Assembly: GCA_033807775.1 (NCBI GenBank)
Contig: CM066327.1
Location: 75,150,795 to 75,214,794, forward strand
Direction: 5' to 3'
Origin: Saussurea involucrata
Lineage: Eukaryota; Streptophyta; Magnoliopsida; Asterales; Asteraceae
DNA length: 64,000 nt
The position numbers and the translations under genes were made by a program. Below the pieces are notes generated by a model. The model was not told the DNA's origin, searched no databases, and saw nothing but the letters and a program-made list of their open reading frames with translations. Position 1 is the stretch's first letter. Each line of letters starts with the position of its first letter. Shown one piece after another: positions 1-9,899 of the stretch.

Positions 1-238
1 AGAGTATGAGAGGGATGGCTAGTAAGGAAGACTATAAGACGAAGCTTTTGACTTATTTAGTAGTTGTAATGGAATGTTAAATGTTATGGATGCAAATAGC
101 TCAAGGATTGTATTTCAAGTGTTGTTCTTTCTAATTGTAAAAGACTACTGGATCGTACATGTAAAGTGAAGTTTGTTTGTTATATCTATTTGTGTTATTT
201 GGGTGATATGTCGTGTATATGGGTTAAGGGTTGTTACA
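1..238 (+). repeat. 5' LTR of element A, 3' end only
   Basis: Matches the last 238 bp of the 3' LTR (6546-6783) base for base by eye and ends in TTGTTACA just before the primer site. The rest of this LTR lies left of the window. Confidence 0.95.
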
Positions 239-240
239 AA

Positions 241-253
241 TGGTATCAGAGCC
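241..253 (+). other. Primer binding site of element A
   Basis: TGGTATCAGAGCC begins 2 bp after the 5' LTR. It is complementary to the 3' end of plant initiator-methionine tRNA, the usual primer for minus-strand DNA synthesis in these elements. Confidence 0.92.
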
Positions 254-500
254 TTAGTTTAAGGGATTTAGGTATTTGTATCTGTACCTAGACTTAAACT
301 GCATGTGAAATAGGATGTCCCTATCATTATAGAACCTTGGGATGATGAAGTATAAAAGGTAGAAGGAACATCATGTAAGGTAATATCATATTACACCTGG
401 CCAGTGTAATCGTGATCTTACAGGTACATGTTTGAACTGGAATACCTTGTTATATGGGGTATGTGCTTATGTGTATATTAATCTTGTTTAAATCTACAAA

Positions 501-3500
501 ATGGCAAGTGGTACAAGAAATTCGAATCGAGGAGGAGGAAGAAATCCAAACAGAACTAATCCGCCAGTAGGAACAGGGGACAGGGGAGGCAGAACAGGGG
601 GCAGAACTGGAGGTAGACTTCGAGGTGGAGCTGGAGGTAGAACCGGAGGTAGAACTCAACAAAATAGTACGGATTTCATTACGAGAGCTGATTTAATGAC
701 AGAAATGGGGAGATTACAAGACAATATTCAAGCTATGCTCAACCAAGCTCATAATACTGAAACAGAAAGACCAGACCCTACTCTTGAAGAGGAGATGCCA
801 ATTACCCCAACGGTCTTACCGGTAATGAGAAAATGTGATTACAAAATGTTTCTTAGCTGCAAGCCTCCGACATTCTCAGGGGATCGGGATCCGGTGAAAG
901 CAATGAGGTGGATGAAGGAAATTGAAGCCATTTTTAAAACGAGTAAGTGTGCGGACGAAGATAGAGTATTGTACGGGGCAGCCATGTTGAAAGGAGATGC
1001 GTTGTATTGGTGGGAATCGTTTATTCATTCAAAAGGACCCGATGTTTATTCTACCCTCTCTTGGGAAGAATTTGTTATAGTCTACAGGAACGCATTTTGT
1101 CCCCAAACAGCCGTCAAACAACTGGAAGGAGAATTCATGAATTTGCAACAAGGAAACTTATCTGTTCGAGATTATACTGCTAGCTTTTTAGAAAAGTCTC
1201 GATTTGCAGAATATTATGTGGCTACGGAGGCGATGAAGACAGAAAGATTTATCTTTGGGCTGAACTCAGAGATTAGAAGGCTAGTGACTGCAAAGGGACC
1301 CGATACCTTTTCAGCTGCAGTTGATGCAGCGGAAAATGTTGAACGAGATATGAGAAGAGATACGGGAGATAAGAGTATCGGAAAGAGAAAGTGGGAAGGA
1401 CCACAATATGATCCGAAGAGGTCCCGATTTCAGAGGTATGATAACCGTCCGCCGTTTCGACCAGCGGAAAGACCATGTCCGAAGTGCAACCGTGTCCATC
1501 AAGGAAACTGCCAAGGTGATTTGCGAGCATGTTATAAGTGTGGGAAGACTGGGCACGTCATTAAGGATTGTAAGGTAACGCGGCTATGTTTCTTATGCAA
1601 TTCTCCGGATCATTTCCAGTCAAACTGTCCGCGAGGGAGGATGCAGCAAGGTGGGTCATCAGGCAGGCCAGCAAATGTTAAACCAGTAGTGCCAAGACTG
1701 GAACCGCCAGTAACCAGAGGTCGCGCATTTCAGATGACTGAGAAAGAAGCGGAGGAAACTCCAGATGTGGTCACAGGTACATTTTTGATAAACTCTACAC
1801 GTGCTAAGGTGTTATTTGATTCCGGTGCAAACCGATCGTTTGTGTCTCCTGCATTTGCTGCTTGTTTGTGTTTGAAACCTAAAGTGTTAGATCATTCTCT
1901 ATTAGTAGATACTGCAAATGACAACCAAGTGTCGGTTAGTGAAGTATTTGATGGTTGTGTGATTAATATAGAGGGGTGTGGAGTGCCTATACAATTGTTT
2001 CCTATAACTTTGATAGAATTTGATGTAGTAGTGGGAATGGACTGGTTGGCTGAGAATCAGGCTAATATAGTGTGTGACAAGAAGATGATAAATGTTGTAT
2101 TGCCTGAGAGAGGACCGGTAGTGATTTATGGTGATCGTAGGAATCATCAGTCCTGTCTTATATCACTAGTAAAGGCACGTAAGTGTGTGAATAAGGGTTG
2201 TCAGAGTTACTTGGCTTACGTGATAGATGTTAAGGCGGAAAAGATTAGGATGGAAGATATTCCTATTGTTAGTGAATTCCCTGAAGTATTCCCTGAAGAC
2301 TTGAACAGTCTTCCGACAGTTAGACAAGTCGAGTTCGGTATAGACTTAATTCCTGGAGCCACTCCTGTAGCCCGTGCACCGTACCGTTTGGCACCTCCAG
2401 AGATGAAAGAGATGATGGCACAACTGCAAGACCTATCCGATAAGGGCTTCATCAGACCTAGTTCTTCACCGTGGGGAGCACCAGTGTTATTTGTGAAAAA
2501 GAAAGATGGGTCGATGAGAATGTGTATTGACTACCGAGAATTGAATAAGCGCACGATAAAGAACAAGTATCCGCTACCCCGAATTGATGATCTCTTTGAT
2601 CAGTTAGTTGGAGCTTGCTATTTCTCCAAGATTGATCTAAGGTCCGGTTATCACCAGCTGAAGGTTAAAGAAGAAGACGTTTTAAAGACTGCTTTTCGAA
2701 CGAGGTATGGCCATCATGAATTTTTAGTAATGCCATTTGGATTGACGAACGCTCCAGCTGCCTTTATGGATTTGATGAATCGGGTATGTAAGCCGTATCT
2801 CGATAAATTTGTAATTGTTTTTATCGATGATATTCTTATCTATTCTCGATCCAAGGAAGAGCACGCGCAACATCTTCGTTTGATTCTAGAGCTGCTGAAG
2901 AAGGAAAGGTTGTATGCAAAATTTTCAAAATGTGAGTTCTGGTTACGGAAAGTACAATTTCTGGGGCACGTGGTTTCTGAGAAAGGTATACAAGTCGATC
3001 CGATGAAAGTAGAAGCAGTTGAAAAGTGGGAACAGCCCCAGACAGCAACCGAGGTACGCAGTTTTCTGGGTTTAGCCGGTTACTATCGGAAATTCATAAA
3101 GGACTTCTCTCGTATCGCAACGCCTTTGACTAAGTTGACCCGAAAGAATTTGAAGTTTGAATGGAAAGCGGAACAGGACGAGGCATTCAGAATATTGAAA
3201 GAGAAACTATGCAGCGCGCCAATTCTATCACTACCTGAAGGTTCTGAAGACTTTGTCGTTTACAGTGATGCGTCTAAATTGGGATTGGGTTGTGTGCTTA
3301 TGCAGCGTGGAAAGGTTATAGCTTATGCTTCTCGCCAACTGAAGGATCATGAACGGCAGTATCCTACGCACGATATGGAGCTTGCTGCAGTCGTTTTCGC
3401 GTTAAAGATTTGGAGACATTATCTGTATGGTTCCAAATGTCAGATTTATACTGACCACAAAAGTCTTCAACATCTCTTTGATCAGAAGGAACTAAATATG

Positions 3501-5081
3501 AGACAAAGGAGATGGTTGGAATTGCTGAATGATTACGACTGTGAAATCCTTTATCACCCGGGAAAGGCGAATGTAGTGGCAGATGCGCTCAGTCGTCAAG
3601 AAAGGAGTGGAACAATAAAAGTTATTTCAATACGAACTGAACTCCTACCCAACATATTTGACGAATTGCAGAAGTGTCAAGTGGAGGCTTATCAGGATGA
3701 ACATCTGAAATCAGAACGGTTAGCGGGGATGTCAGCATTGCTAGTAAAAGATGATCGGGGGTTATTGTGTCTGGGAAACAGAGTGTGGGTACCTCGTTTG
3801 GGTGGGTTACGTGATCGTGTTTTACAAGAAGCTCATCAATCCCGTTTCTCTATTCACCCAGGTACAAACAAGATGTATAAAGACCTAAAGCAATTCTATT
3901 GGTGGCCGGGGATAAAAAGAGGGATTGCTCAGTATGTAGAACGGTGTGATACTTGTAAGAAGGTAAAGATCGAACATCAAAAGCCATTTGGTCAACTACA
4001 ACGACTAGAAATACCTATGTGGAAGTGGGAGCAGGTTACCACGGACTTTATCACAAAGCTACCAAGAACTCCGAAGGGATTCGATTCTATTTGGGTGATC
4101 GTCGACAGGTTGTCAAAGTCTGCACACTTCCTACCAATAAAGGAAACCGATTCATTGGAGCGATTAGCTAAGTTATACATTAATGAAATAGTAACTCGAC
4201 ATGGAGTTCCAATCTCGATCATTTCCGATCGTGATAGTCGTTTTACTTCAAGATTTTGGAGAAGCTTTCAAAGGGAAATGGGGACTCAGATAAAGTTAAG
4301 TACGGCGTATCATCCTCAAACAGATGGACAGAGTGAACGAACAATTCAGACCTTAGAAGATATGCTTCGGGCTTGTATTGTTGATTTTGGGGGATCGTGG
4401 GATAAGCATTTGCCGTTAATCGAATTCGCTTACAACAACAGTTATCATTCCAGCATACAAGCGGCACCGTTTGAAGTACTGTATGGTAGGAAATGTCGAA
4501 CGCCTCTGTGTTGGAACGAAGTGGGAGAGAAACAGTTAGCGGGGCCGGAAATAGTTCAGTTAACCGCCGATAAGGTTACACAGATCCGAGAAAGATTGAA
4601 AATGGCTCAAGATAGACAGAAGAGTTACGCTGATCGCCGTCGAAAGCCGTTCGAATTTCAAGTTGGGGATTACGTAATGTTAAAGGTTTCGCCGTGGAAA
4701 GGAGTCATCAGATTCGGTCAACAGGGTAAGCTTAGCCCAAGGTATATTGGACCATTTGCAATCACTAAAAGGACCGGGGAGGTAGCTTACAGATTAGATC
4801 TTCCACCAGAGTTGAGCAGAATTCATAATGCATTTCACGTATCAAACTTCCGAAAGTGTTTAGTTACTCAAGATCAGGCAGTCTCCCTACCAGAGATACA
4901 AATCGACGAAAGACTGAGTTATGTGGAAGAACCGGAAGCAATAGTTGATCATAAAGTCAAAGTGCTGCGGAATAAGGAGATCAGGCAAGTGAAGGTTCAG
5001 TGGAGGCATCATAGAGGTCAGGATGCCATGTGGGAATCCGAATCGGAAATGAGAACCAAATACCCTCACCTTTTTGCCTAA
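501..5081 (+). CDS. Gag-Pol polyprotein, Ty3/gypsy chromovirus
   Basis: One ORF of 1526 residues supplies capsid, protease, reverse transcriptase, RNase H and integrase. An Arg/Gly-rich N-terminus (about 10-55) precedes the retrotrans-gag region (about 115-270). Cys knuckles include CYKCGKTGHVIKDC near 343 and CFLCNSPDHFQSNC just after. The aspartic protease has DSGA near 440. RT carries FIDDILIYS near 774, RNase H YSDAS near 921. Integrase has an HPGT...CDTC zinc module near 1119-1155 and catalytic regions around TTDF (about 1180), SDRDSRF (about 1241) and HPQTDGQSER (about 1270). The C-terminal VKVQWRHHRGQDAMWE block (about 1495-1515) is a degenerate chromodomain. The ATG at 501 lies 247 bp after the primer site. 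No stop or frameshift is seen, so it could be functional. Confidence 0.95.
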   Translation: MASGTRNSNRGGGRNPNRTNPPVGTGDRGGRTGGRTGGRLRGGAGGRTGGRTQQNSTDFITRADLMTEMGRLQDNIQAMLNQAHNTETERPDPTLEEEMPITPTVLPVMRKCDYKMFLSCKPPTFSGDRDPVKAMRWMKEIEAIFKTSKCADEDRVLYGAAMLKGDALYWWESFIHSKGPDVYSTLSWEEFVIVYRNAFCPQTAVKQLEGEFMNLQQGNLSVRDYTASFLEKSRFAEYYVATEAMKTERFIFGLNSEIRRLVTAKGPDTFSAAVDAAENVERDMRRDTGDKSIGKRKWEGPQYDPKRSRFQRYDNRPPFRPAERPCPKCNRVHQGNCQGDLRACYKCGKTGHVIKDCKVTRLCFLCNSPDHFQSNCPRGRMQQGGSSGRPANVKPVVPRLEPPVTRGRAFQMTEKEAEETPDVVTGTFLINSTRAKVLFDSGANRSFVSPAFAACLCLKPKVLDHSLLVDTANDNQVSVSEVFDGCVINIEGCGVPIQLFPITLIEFDVVVGMDWLAENQANIVCDKKMINVVLPERGPVVIYGDRRNHQSCLISLVKARKCVNKGCQSYLAYVIDVKAEKIRMEDIPIVSEFPEVFPEDLNSLPTVRQVEFGIDLIPGATPVARAPYRLAPPEMKEMMAQLQDLSDKGFIRPSSSPWGAPVLFVKKKDGSMRMCIDYRELNKRTIKNKYPLPRIDDLFDQLVGACYFSKIDLRSGYHQLKVKEEDVLKTAFRTRYGHHEFLVMPFGLTNAPAAFMDLMNRVCKPYLDKFVIVFIDDILIYSRSKEEHAQHLRLILELLKKERLYAKFSKCEFWLRKVQFLGHVVSEKGIQVDPMKVEAVEKWEQPQTATEVRSFLGLAGYYRKFIKDFSRIATPLTKLTRKNLKFEWKAEQDEAFRILKEKLCSAPILSLPEGSEDFVVYSDASKLGLGCVLMQRGKVIAYASRQLKDHERQYPTHDMELAAVVFALKIWRHYLYGSKCQIYTDHKSLQHLFDQKELNMRQRRWLELLNDYDCEILYHPGKANVVADALSRQERSGTIKVISIRTELLPNIFDELQKCQVEAYQDEHLKSERLAGMSALLVKDDRGLLCLGNRVWVPRLGGLRDRVLQEAHQSRFSIHPGTNKMYKDLKQFYWWPGIKRGIAQYVERCDTCKKVKIEHQKPFGQLQRLEIPMWKWEQVTTDFITKLPRTPKGFDSIWVIVDRLSKSAHFLPIKETDSLERLAKLYINEIVTRHGVPISIISDRDSRFTSRFWRSFQREMGTQIKLSTAYHPQTDGQSERTIQTLEDMLRACIVDFGGSWDKHLPLIEFAYNNSYHSSIQAAPFEVLYGRKCRTPLCWNEVGEKQLAGPEIVQLTADKVTQIRERLKMAQDRQKSYADRRRKPFEFQVGDYVMLKVSPWKGVIRFGQQGKLSPRYIGPFAITKRTGEVAYRLDLPPELSRIHNAFHVSNFRKCLVTQDQAVSLPEIQIDERLSYVEEPEAIVDHKVKVLRNKEIRQVKVQWRHHRGQDAMWESESEMRTKYPHLFA

Positions 5082-5103
5082 CCGAATTCCGGGACGGAAT
5101 TCT

Positions 5104-5119
5104 CTTAAGGGGGAGATGA
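5104..5119 (+). other. Polypurine tract of element A
   Basis: A purine run (taagggggagatga) directly abuts the TG that starts the 3' LTR; it would prime plus-strand DNA synthesis. Confidence 0.88.
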
Positions 5120-6783
5120 TGTAATACCCCGGGTAAGTTTGTTAGTTAAATCCTCTTGTCGTTAAATTATTTATCTCTATATTTGATGTTTAGGGTAAAA
5201 TGAGAAGAATTTTTAAGTTTAGGGGTATTTAGTTTAACAATGAAAAGTGTAGGGGCTGAAGTAGTAAAATTGGTTATTAATATCTGAATTAGGTGTTTAG
5301 ATATTTCATAAAATATCAAAACTCAGATTTAGGTGTGTGTGTGTGTGTTGGGAGCAAAAAGAAGAAGAAAGAAAGGAGAAAGAAGGGTAAAGGCTCAAAT
5401 TGGAGTTATTGGAACTGATTAAGGTATGTTTCTAGTACTATTTATGTTTATAATGGTTAGTAGGAAGTATCTATCGGATTAGAATCATCACATCTGGTCT
5501 AGGGTTGATTTCAGTCGGATTTCTGGGTGATTTTTGGGTAAACCGACAGTGGTGTCCGGATACGTTGAAGGTGGCCGGATAGCACTGTTGGTCGTGTCCG
5601 GGTAGTTTTGTTGATAGTGTCCGGGTACTGTTTGAAGGTGTCCGGACGAGTCTTTTATCCGGAAAAATCTCTCTTTTCTATAGTTGTCCGGAAAAGTCAA
5701 GTTGTCCGGAAAAGTCAAGTTGTCCGGAAAAGTCATGTTGTCCGGAAAAGTCATGTTGTCCGGGTAACTTGTGGTATCCGGATACTTTTGCTGTTTGGCC
5801 ATTTTGAGAGTTTTAGATGCTGTCGAGTATCCAGTAACCTGTATTTTGTTAACCACTAGATAGGGAGTGAATGAGGACTGACTATCCTGTAGTCTTGACT
5901 TGAGTACGAGTTTGGGGGCAACATTTGAGGGCTTGAGTTCTTTAGAGTTTTTAGCCTTAGTAAGACTTATGTGTTTTATGTGGTAAAGAGATGTCCGTAT
6001 CTATGTGTTACAGATCTTGTGAATTCTGGGTAAAAGGCTGAACCGGTTAAGAAGACTTGGAAACGTGTTGATAAGCAATAAGGTGAGTTTTACTTTAAAA
6101 ACGTTTTTAACTGGAATACGTATATGTGTGGATTGGGAATGAAATAGTTGATGACTACGTGTTTATATGTGAATTATAATATAGTGAGGTATTATATTTA
6201 CATGTGTATTATAAATGTGTTATAATACGTTGACCGGGTTTAAGACCGGTGTGATTGGCTATAGAACCTGTATAGCGTTGTTTGGCTGTAGATGTTGTAC
6301 AGCGTTGTATTTTATTAGTTGGCTTGCTACCACTAATATGGCCAGGAAGAAATGAGAAGGAAAGGTATATGATGTGTGAGTTTAAATTGGATATATGTAA
6401 CTATGTGGCGTGATTTATATGATTGAAGTTTGTATAAATGGTTTTTAAACTAACAGGGGTTTCTCACTTAGACCTACAGGTCTAACCCTCATTTTGTTTT
6501 AAAAATATATATTCCAGGTGGCGGATCAAGTAAGGGCAAGTAAGTAGAGTATGAGAGGGATGGCTAGTAAGGAAGACTATAAGACGAAGCTTTTGACTTA
6601 TTTAGTAGTTGTAATGGAATGTTAAATGTTATGGATGCAAATAGCTCAAGGATTGTATTTCAAGTGTTGTTCTTTCTAATTGTAAAAGACTACTGGATCG
6701 TACATGTAAAGTGAAGTTTGTTTGTTATATCTATTTGTGTTATTTGGGTGATATGTCGTGTATATGGGTTAAGGGTTGTTACA
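5120..6783 (+). repeat. 3' LTR of element A (1664 bp)
   Basis: Starts TGTAATACCCC after the polypurine tract and ends TTGTTACA. It contains a (GT)n stretch near 5335, about a dozen CCGG-centred motifs between 5555 and 5785, and four perfect-length 18-bp tandem repeats at 5683-5754. Confidence 0.94.
5683..5754 (+). repeat. 18-bp tandem repeat (4 units) within the element A LTR
   Basis: Four head-to-tail copies of gttgtccggaaaagtcaa (the last two end in t), followed by a diverged fifth beginning gttgtccggg. Each unit has one TCCGGA palindrome. Confidence 0.95.
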
Positions 6784-9120
6784 ATACAGAAATTCAGATA
6801 GTTCATATTGATAGTTCAGATACAGAGGAAATGGAGGTGGAAAGCATAGATGGTGGTGATTCAGATAAAACAGAAGAATTGAATTTAGACTCAGAGATGG
6901 AAATCAATTCTGATGAAACTGAAGTAATTGAGGAACCTGTGTTGAGGTTAGAGGAAATAGTGGAGAGTTTAATTGTTGACAATACTTGTACAGATATTGT
7001 TCTTTATGACAGAAATAGTGTGATGGATTCTGAATCAGAAGAAAGAAGATTAATGAGAATTTGATCAGAAGGATGCAAAGTGAGTTAGTCAGAGCAATGT
7101 CCAGAATATTCAACAATGTGTAAAACTGATAAGGCCTATTGATCTATTGGGAGAAAAAGATAGAACTGTTGATTATTCTCAGAAATTTAAACATGAGTTT
7201 CGATTTAACTATGCTGATGAGATGAATACAGAAGAAGAATATGAGAGAGTGGAATATTACTTTATGCCTTCTGAGTATATATTCAGAAAACCAATTGAGA
7301 TTCCTAAGATTAACTTGCAAATTTTGGAGGAGCCTGTATGTGATTTTATCCTGGAGTTGAGTGATGTACCACTTGCTAGACAATTTCATGATGACATTTT
7401 TCCTGAGGAAATATATGAGAATCTCTATCACACAGAAGGAGATTATGAACTATTGGAGAGCAACATTGATGGCTTCATGGATGACAGATCTCAGATGATT
7501 TATACAGAAGCCTCAAACAGATTCAGAATTCCTGATTCAAGACTACACATTCAGAAGAAGATTGAGAAAGTGTTGATGTTTCAACCAGAAGAATTCAATG
7601 GTCTGATGTTTGTTAGATTGGAAGTGCTGAAAGAAAGAAGTACAAAGGTTTCCATGTCCAGTTTTGATTTTCACAGATTAACTCTTGATGATCAAATCTT
7701 TCTAGTTAAGTTCTTTGCCAGTACTGAAGAAACCTTGATAGAGATTGAGTGCAGAAGAATTCTGGGGATTTATGTCAAAAATATGTATATGTATGATTTT
7801 CAATTGGCAATTGAAGGAAGAAAAGAGAAATGCAATTTGAATTGTCCAGCAATGATTTCAGGGTTTGGTGTATATTTGAAGGGATTTATAAATGAAGGAA
7901 TGGAAACTGAAGGGTTTGCATATCCAGTTCAAGGAAGACTTGAAATATTCAAACTGAAGGAATTGGTGAAGTATAGTGATGCAACTTTGAGATGGTTACT
8001 AACTGAAATGAAAGTTAATGTTGCTACTGAAAGAGAAAATCTAAAGAAAAAATGTGTAAACTCTGTTGAAAGAAGATTAAATCTCAGAAGAAAAATCAGA
8101 AGCTGTGGTGAATGGTTATTATCAGAGGTTAATTCTAAAAAGATGCTGCATAATGACTTTGTGTTTCCTGCTGAGTATGAAGTGAATGAAATCCTTTCAG
8201 ATGAAGTTGAAGAAGTTCAGGACACAACTCCTCAGAATGTGCAAATAACAAGTGTTGATCAAGCTGAACAATCTGAACCAAAAGAAGATGAGATGTCAAT
8301 TGATTTGAATGGATACTTTCTTGAGTTTGATCTACCTGAGTTTTTCAAGCCTAAAGATATACAATTTCTGAATGTATATTATGATAGACCAAAGGAGACT
8401 CAGATCTGGTTGGCAGAGAAATCAAGGTGTCTTGGGAAATCAAAACAGGCTGTATATTCAGACTTCTTAATCACAGGGATCAGAGAATTAAAAGTTAAAC
8501 AATTCAAAAAGTTGGAATACTTGTCTTTTGAAGTTTTGAGAGAAGATGACAAGGTATACTATTTCACTGATGCAGATTTTGAAAAGCTATTAGTAGTGGA
8601 TTTCTACAGATTACATTGTATGCTGTGCTTCAAGGAATCAAGCAAAGATAAGACTGAAAGGAAGGCAAGAAGTGTGGTGATTGAAGCTATGTTTTACATC
8701 CTAAGATGGCATGGTTATACAGATTTTCAAATAGCTCTGTATTTGCAAAGGCCATGTGTTTATCTGGCAAAACCCAACACAGATCATGATCAGAAAAAGG
8801 TGATAAAAACTGGAAGTGTTCTCAAATATCCAGATTTGGGAGTCTTTCTGAAAAACAAGAGTGAAAAGATCTTCTTCAGAGCAAAGGAGACTGCAAAATA
8901 CTGCTCTGGAACTTTGAGATTCATCAAGCATAATTTGGAGAAAAAGATGTTGAAAACAAAGCAATGCAACATAACTCAGGAAGTGATGACTCAGCAAGTT
9001 GAAACTATTCAAGAAATTATTGTCAAGATCGACAAAAGGCTTAATCAAAGAAATGTGCTCTTACAGAAGATTGTTCCTGCCTTGAAAGATTTGGATGATG
9101 CAAAGTATCAGTTTATTTGA
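6784..9120 (+). pseudogene. Copia 3' ORF (post-pol), copy B1, 5'-truncated by element A
   Basis: The accessory protein encoded between pol and the polypurine tract in SIRE-like copia elements; function unknown. From 7147 to 9120 the frame is open (657 codons). Before that, 6784-7146 aligns with copy B2 (15427 on) but has small deletions near 7053 and 7098 that break the frame, and element A removed the 5' end. The protein has two related modules of about 110 residues (around 140-235 and 455-550), each with a DFQ[IL]A core (DFQLAIEG, DFQIALYL) and followed by a TLR segment (DATLRWLL, SGTLRFIK). The ORF ends one base before the polypurine tract. I recognise no enzymatic motif. Confidence 0.78.
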
Positions 9121-9135
9121 CAAAAAGGGGGAGAT
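9121..9135 (+). other. Polypurine tract of copia unit B1
   Basis: caaaaagggggagat immediately precedes the LTR start TGTTAG at 9136. Confidence 0.9.
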
Positions 9136-9690
9136 TGTTAGATCTGAATTTTGTCAATAAACTAAGTGTTAAAGATCTGATGCGAAGGCTCAGATGTTCT
9201 GATATGAAGGGTCAGAGTTCTGACTAAGAAGGCTCGGAAGGATTGCTTTGAAAGTTTACCAAGTACAGAAGTCTGAGAAGAAGAGTCAGAAGTCTGAGAA
9301 GAAGAGTCAGAAGTAGAGCCAGAAGTTCTGAGAAGCCTTGTCAGAAGAACGTTCAGAAGTTCTGAACTACCTGTTCAGAACTTATAACTAGATACTTTCC
9401 TTAGTGTTTAGTTAACTAATTAGGACACGTGTATTGTTCCTATTAGTCATTCATATTTGTACTGTAGCTTTAATATTTCCGTTGCAGTATATATAGTGGT
9501 TAGCACTACTTTGCTAACTGATTTTTTCCCGCATATATTTGTATTCATCTTTTGTAATCTTTGAGATACTCTCTCTCTAAGATCTGTAATTTTGTTCTTC
9601 GTTGAATACAAATCAGTTTGATCATATTACTTCTCAATTACTGTTACATACATTGATATATTGATTGTAAGAGTGAATCCTGTACTTACA
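9136..9690 (+). repeat. Copia LTR shared by units B1 and B2 (555 bp)
   Basis: Starts TGTTAGATCTG, ends TACTTACA. A polypurine tract is directly upstream and a primer site directly downstream, so this LTR is both the 3' LTR of B1 and the 5' LTR of B2. It has a repeated TCAGAAG/TTCTGA motif (9200-9380), including a duplicated 21-bp block near 9260-9310, a G-box-like ACACGTGT near 9424 and a TATA box at 9488. Confidence 0.9.
9488..9495 (+). promoter_or_regulatory. TATA box of the B LTR promoter
   Basis: TATATATA lies about 195 bp before the LTR end, a plausible core promoter for plus-strand transcription of unit B2. Confidence 0.55.
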
Positions 9691-9692
9691 AT

Positions 9693-9705
9693 TGGTATCA
9701 GAGCC
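9693..9705 (+). other. Primer binding site of copia unit B2
   Basis: TGGTATCAGAGCC begins 2 bp after the LTR; complementary to initiator-Met tRNA. Confidence 0.93.
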
Positions 9706-9899
9706 ACTCAACAAACTAATTTGTTCAAGATCGTGATCGCGAAGGTTTATTGATCAATTTCTTGAAGAATTCTTGATTCGTTCAAAAATCGATTCCGCTG
9801 CTAATTCTAATTCTTGAATTCTTGGCAATTCTTGAATTAATTGATTGTCTTTCGATCAAGAAATTCAAATTTGTCTCTCTGTTGAAAATTCTTACAATC

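Larger units (their letters stand above)
1..6783 (+). mobile_element. Element A: Ty3/gypsy chromovirus (Tekay/Del-like), nearly complete
   Basis: Order is 5' LTR end (1-238), primer binding site, single gag-pol ORF, polypurine tract and full 3' LTR (5120-6783). The 238 bp of 5' LTR in the window match 6546-6783 with no difference that I can see, and the ORF has no stop, so the insertion is young. It sits inside a copia 3' ORF: sequence resuming at 6784 aligns with 15427 onward in a second copy. The 5' target duplication lies outside the window. The degenerate C-terminal chromodomain and the pol domain order place it with Tekay-like chromoviruses. Confidence 0.93.

Noticed and set aside
5488..5859. 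ORFs on both strands with PDN- or VVRKSQ-type repeats
   Set aside because: Translation of the 18-bp CCGG tandem repeat in the LTR.
6711..7064. 117-codon ORF spanning the element A / copia junction
   Set aside because: A chance join of the LTR end to the 3' ORF frame across the insertion site; described as part of the broken copia 3' ORF.
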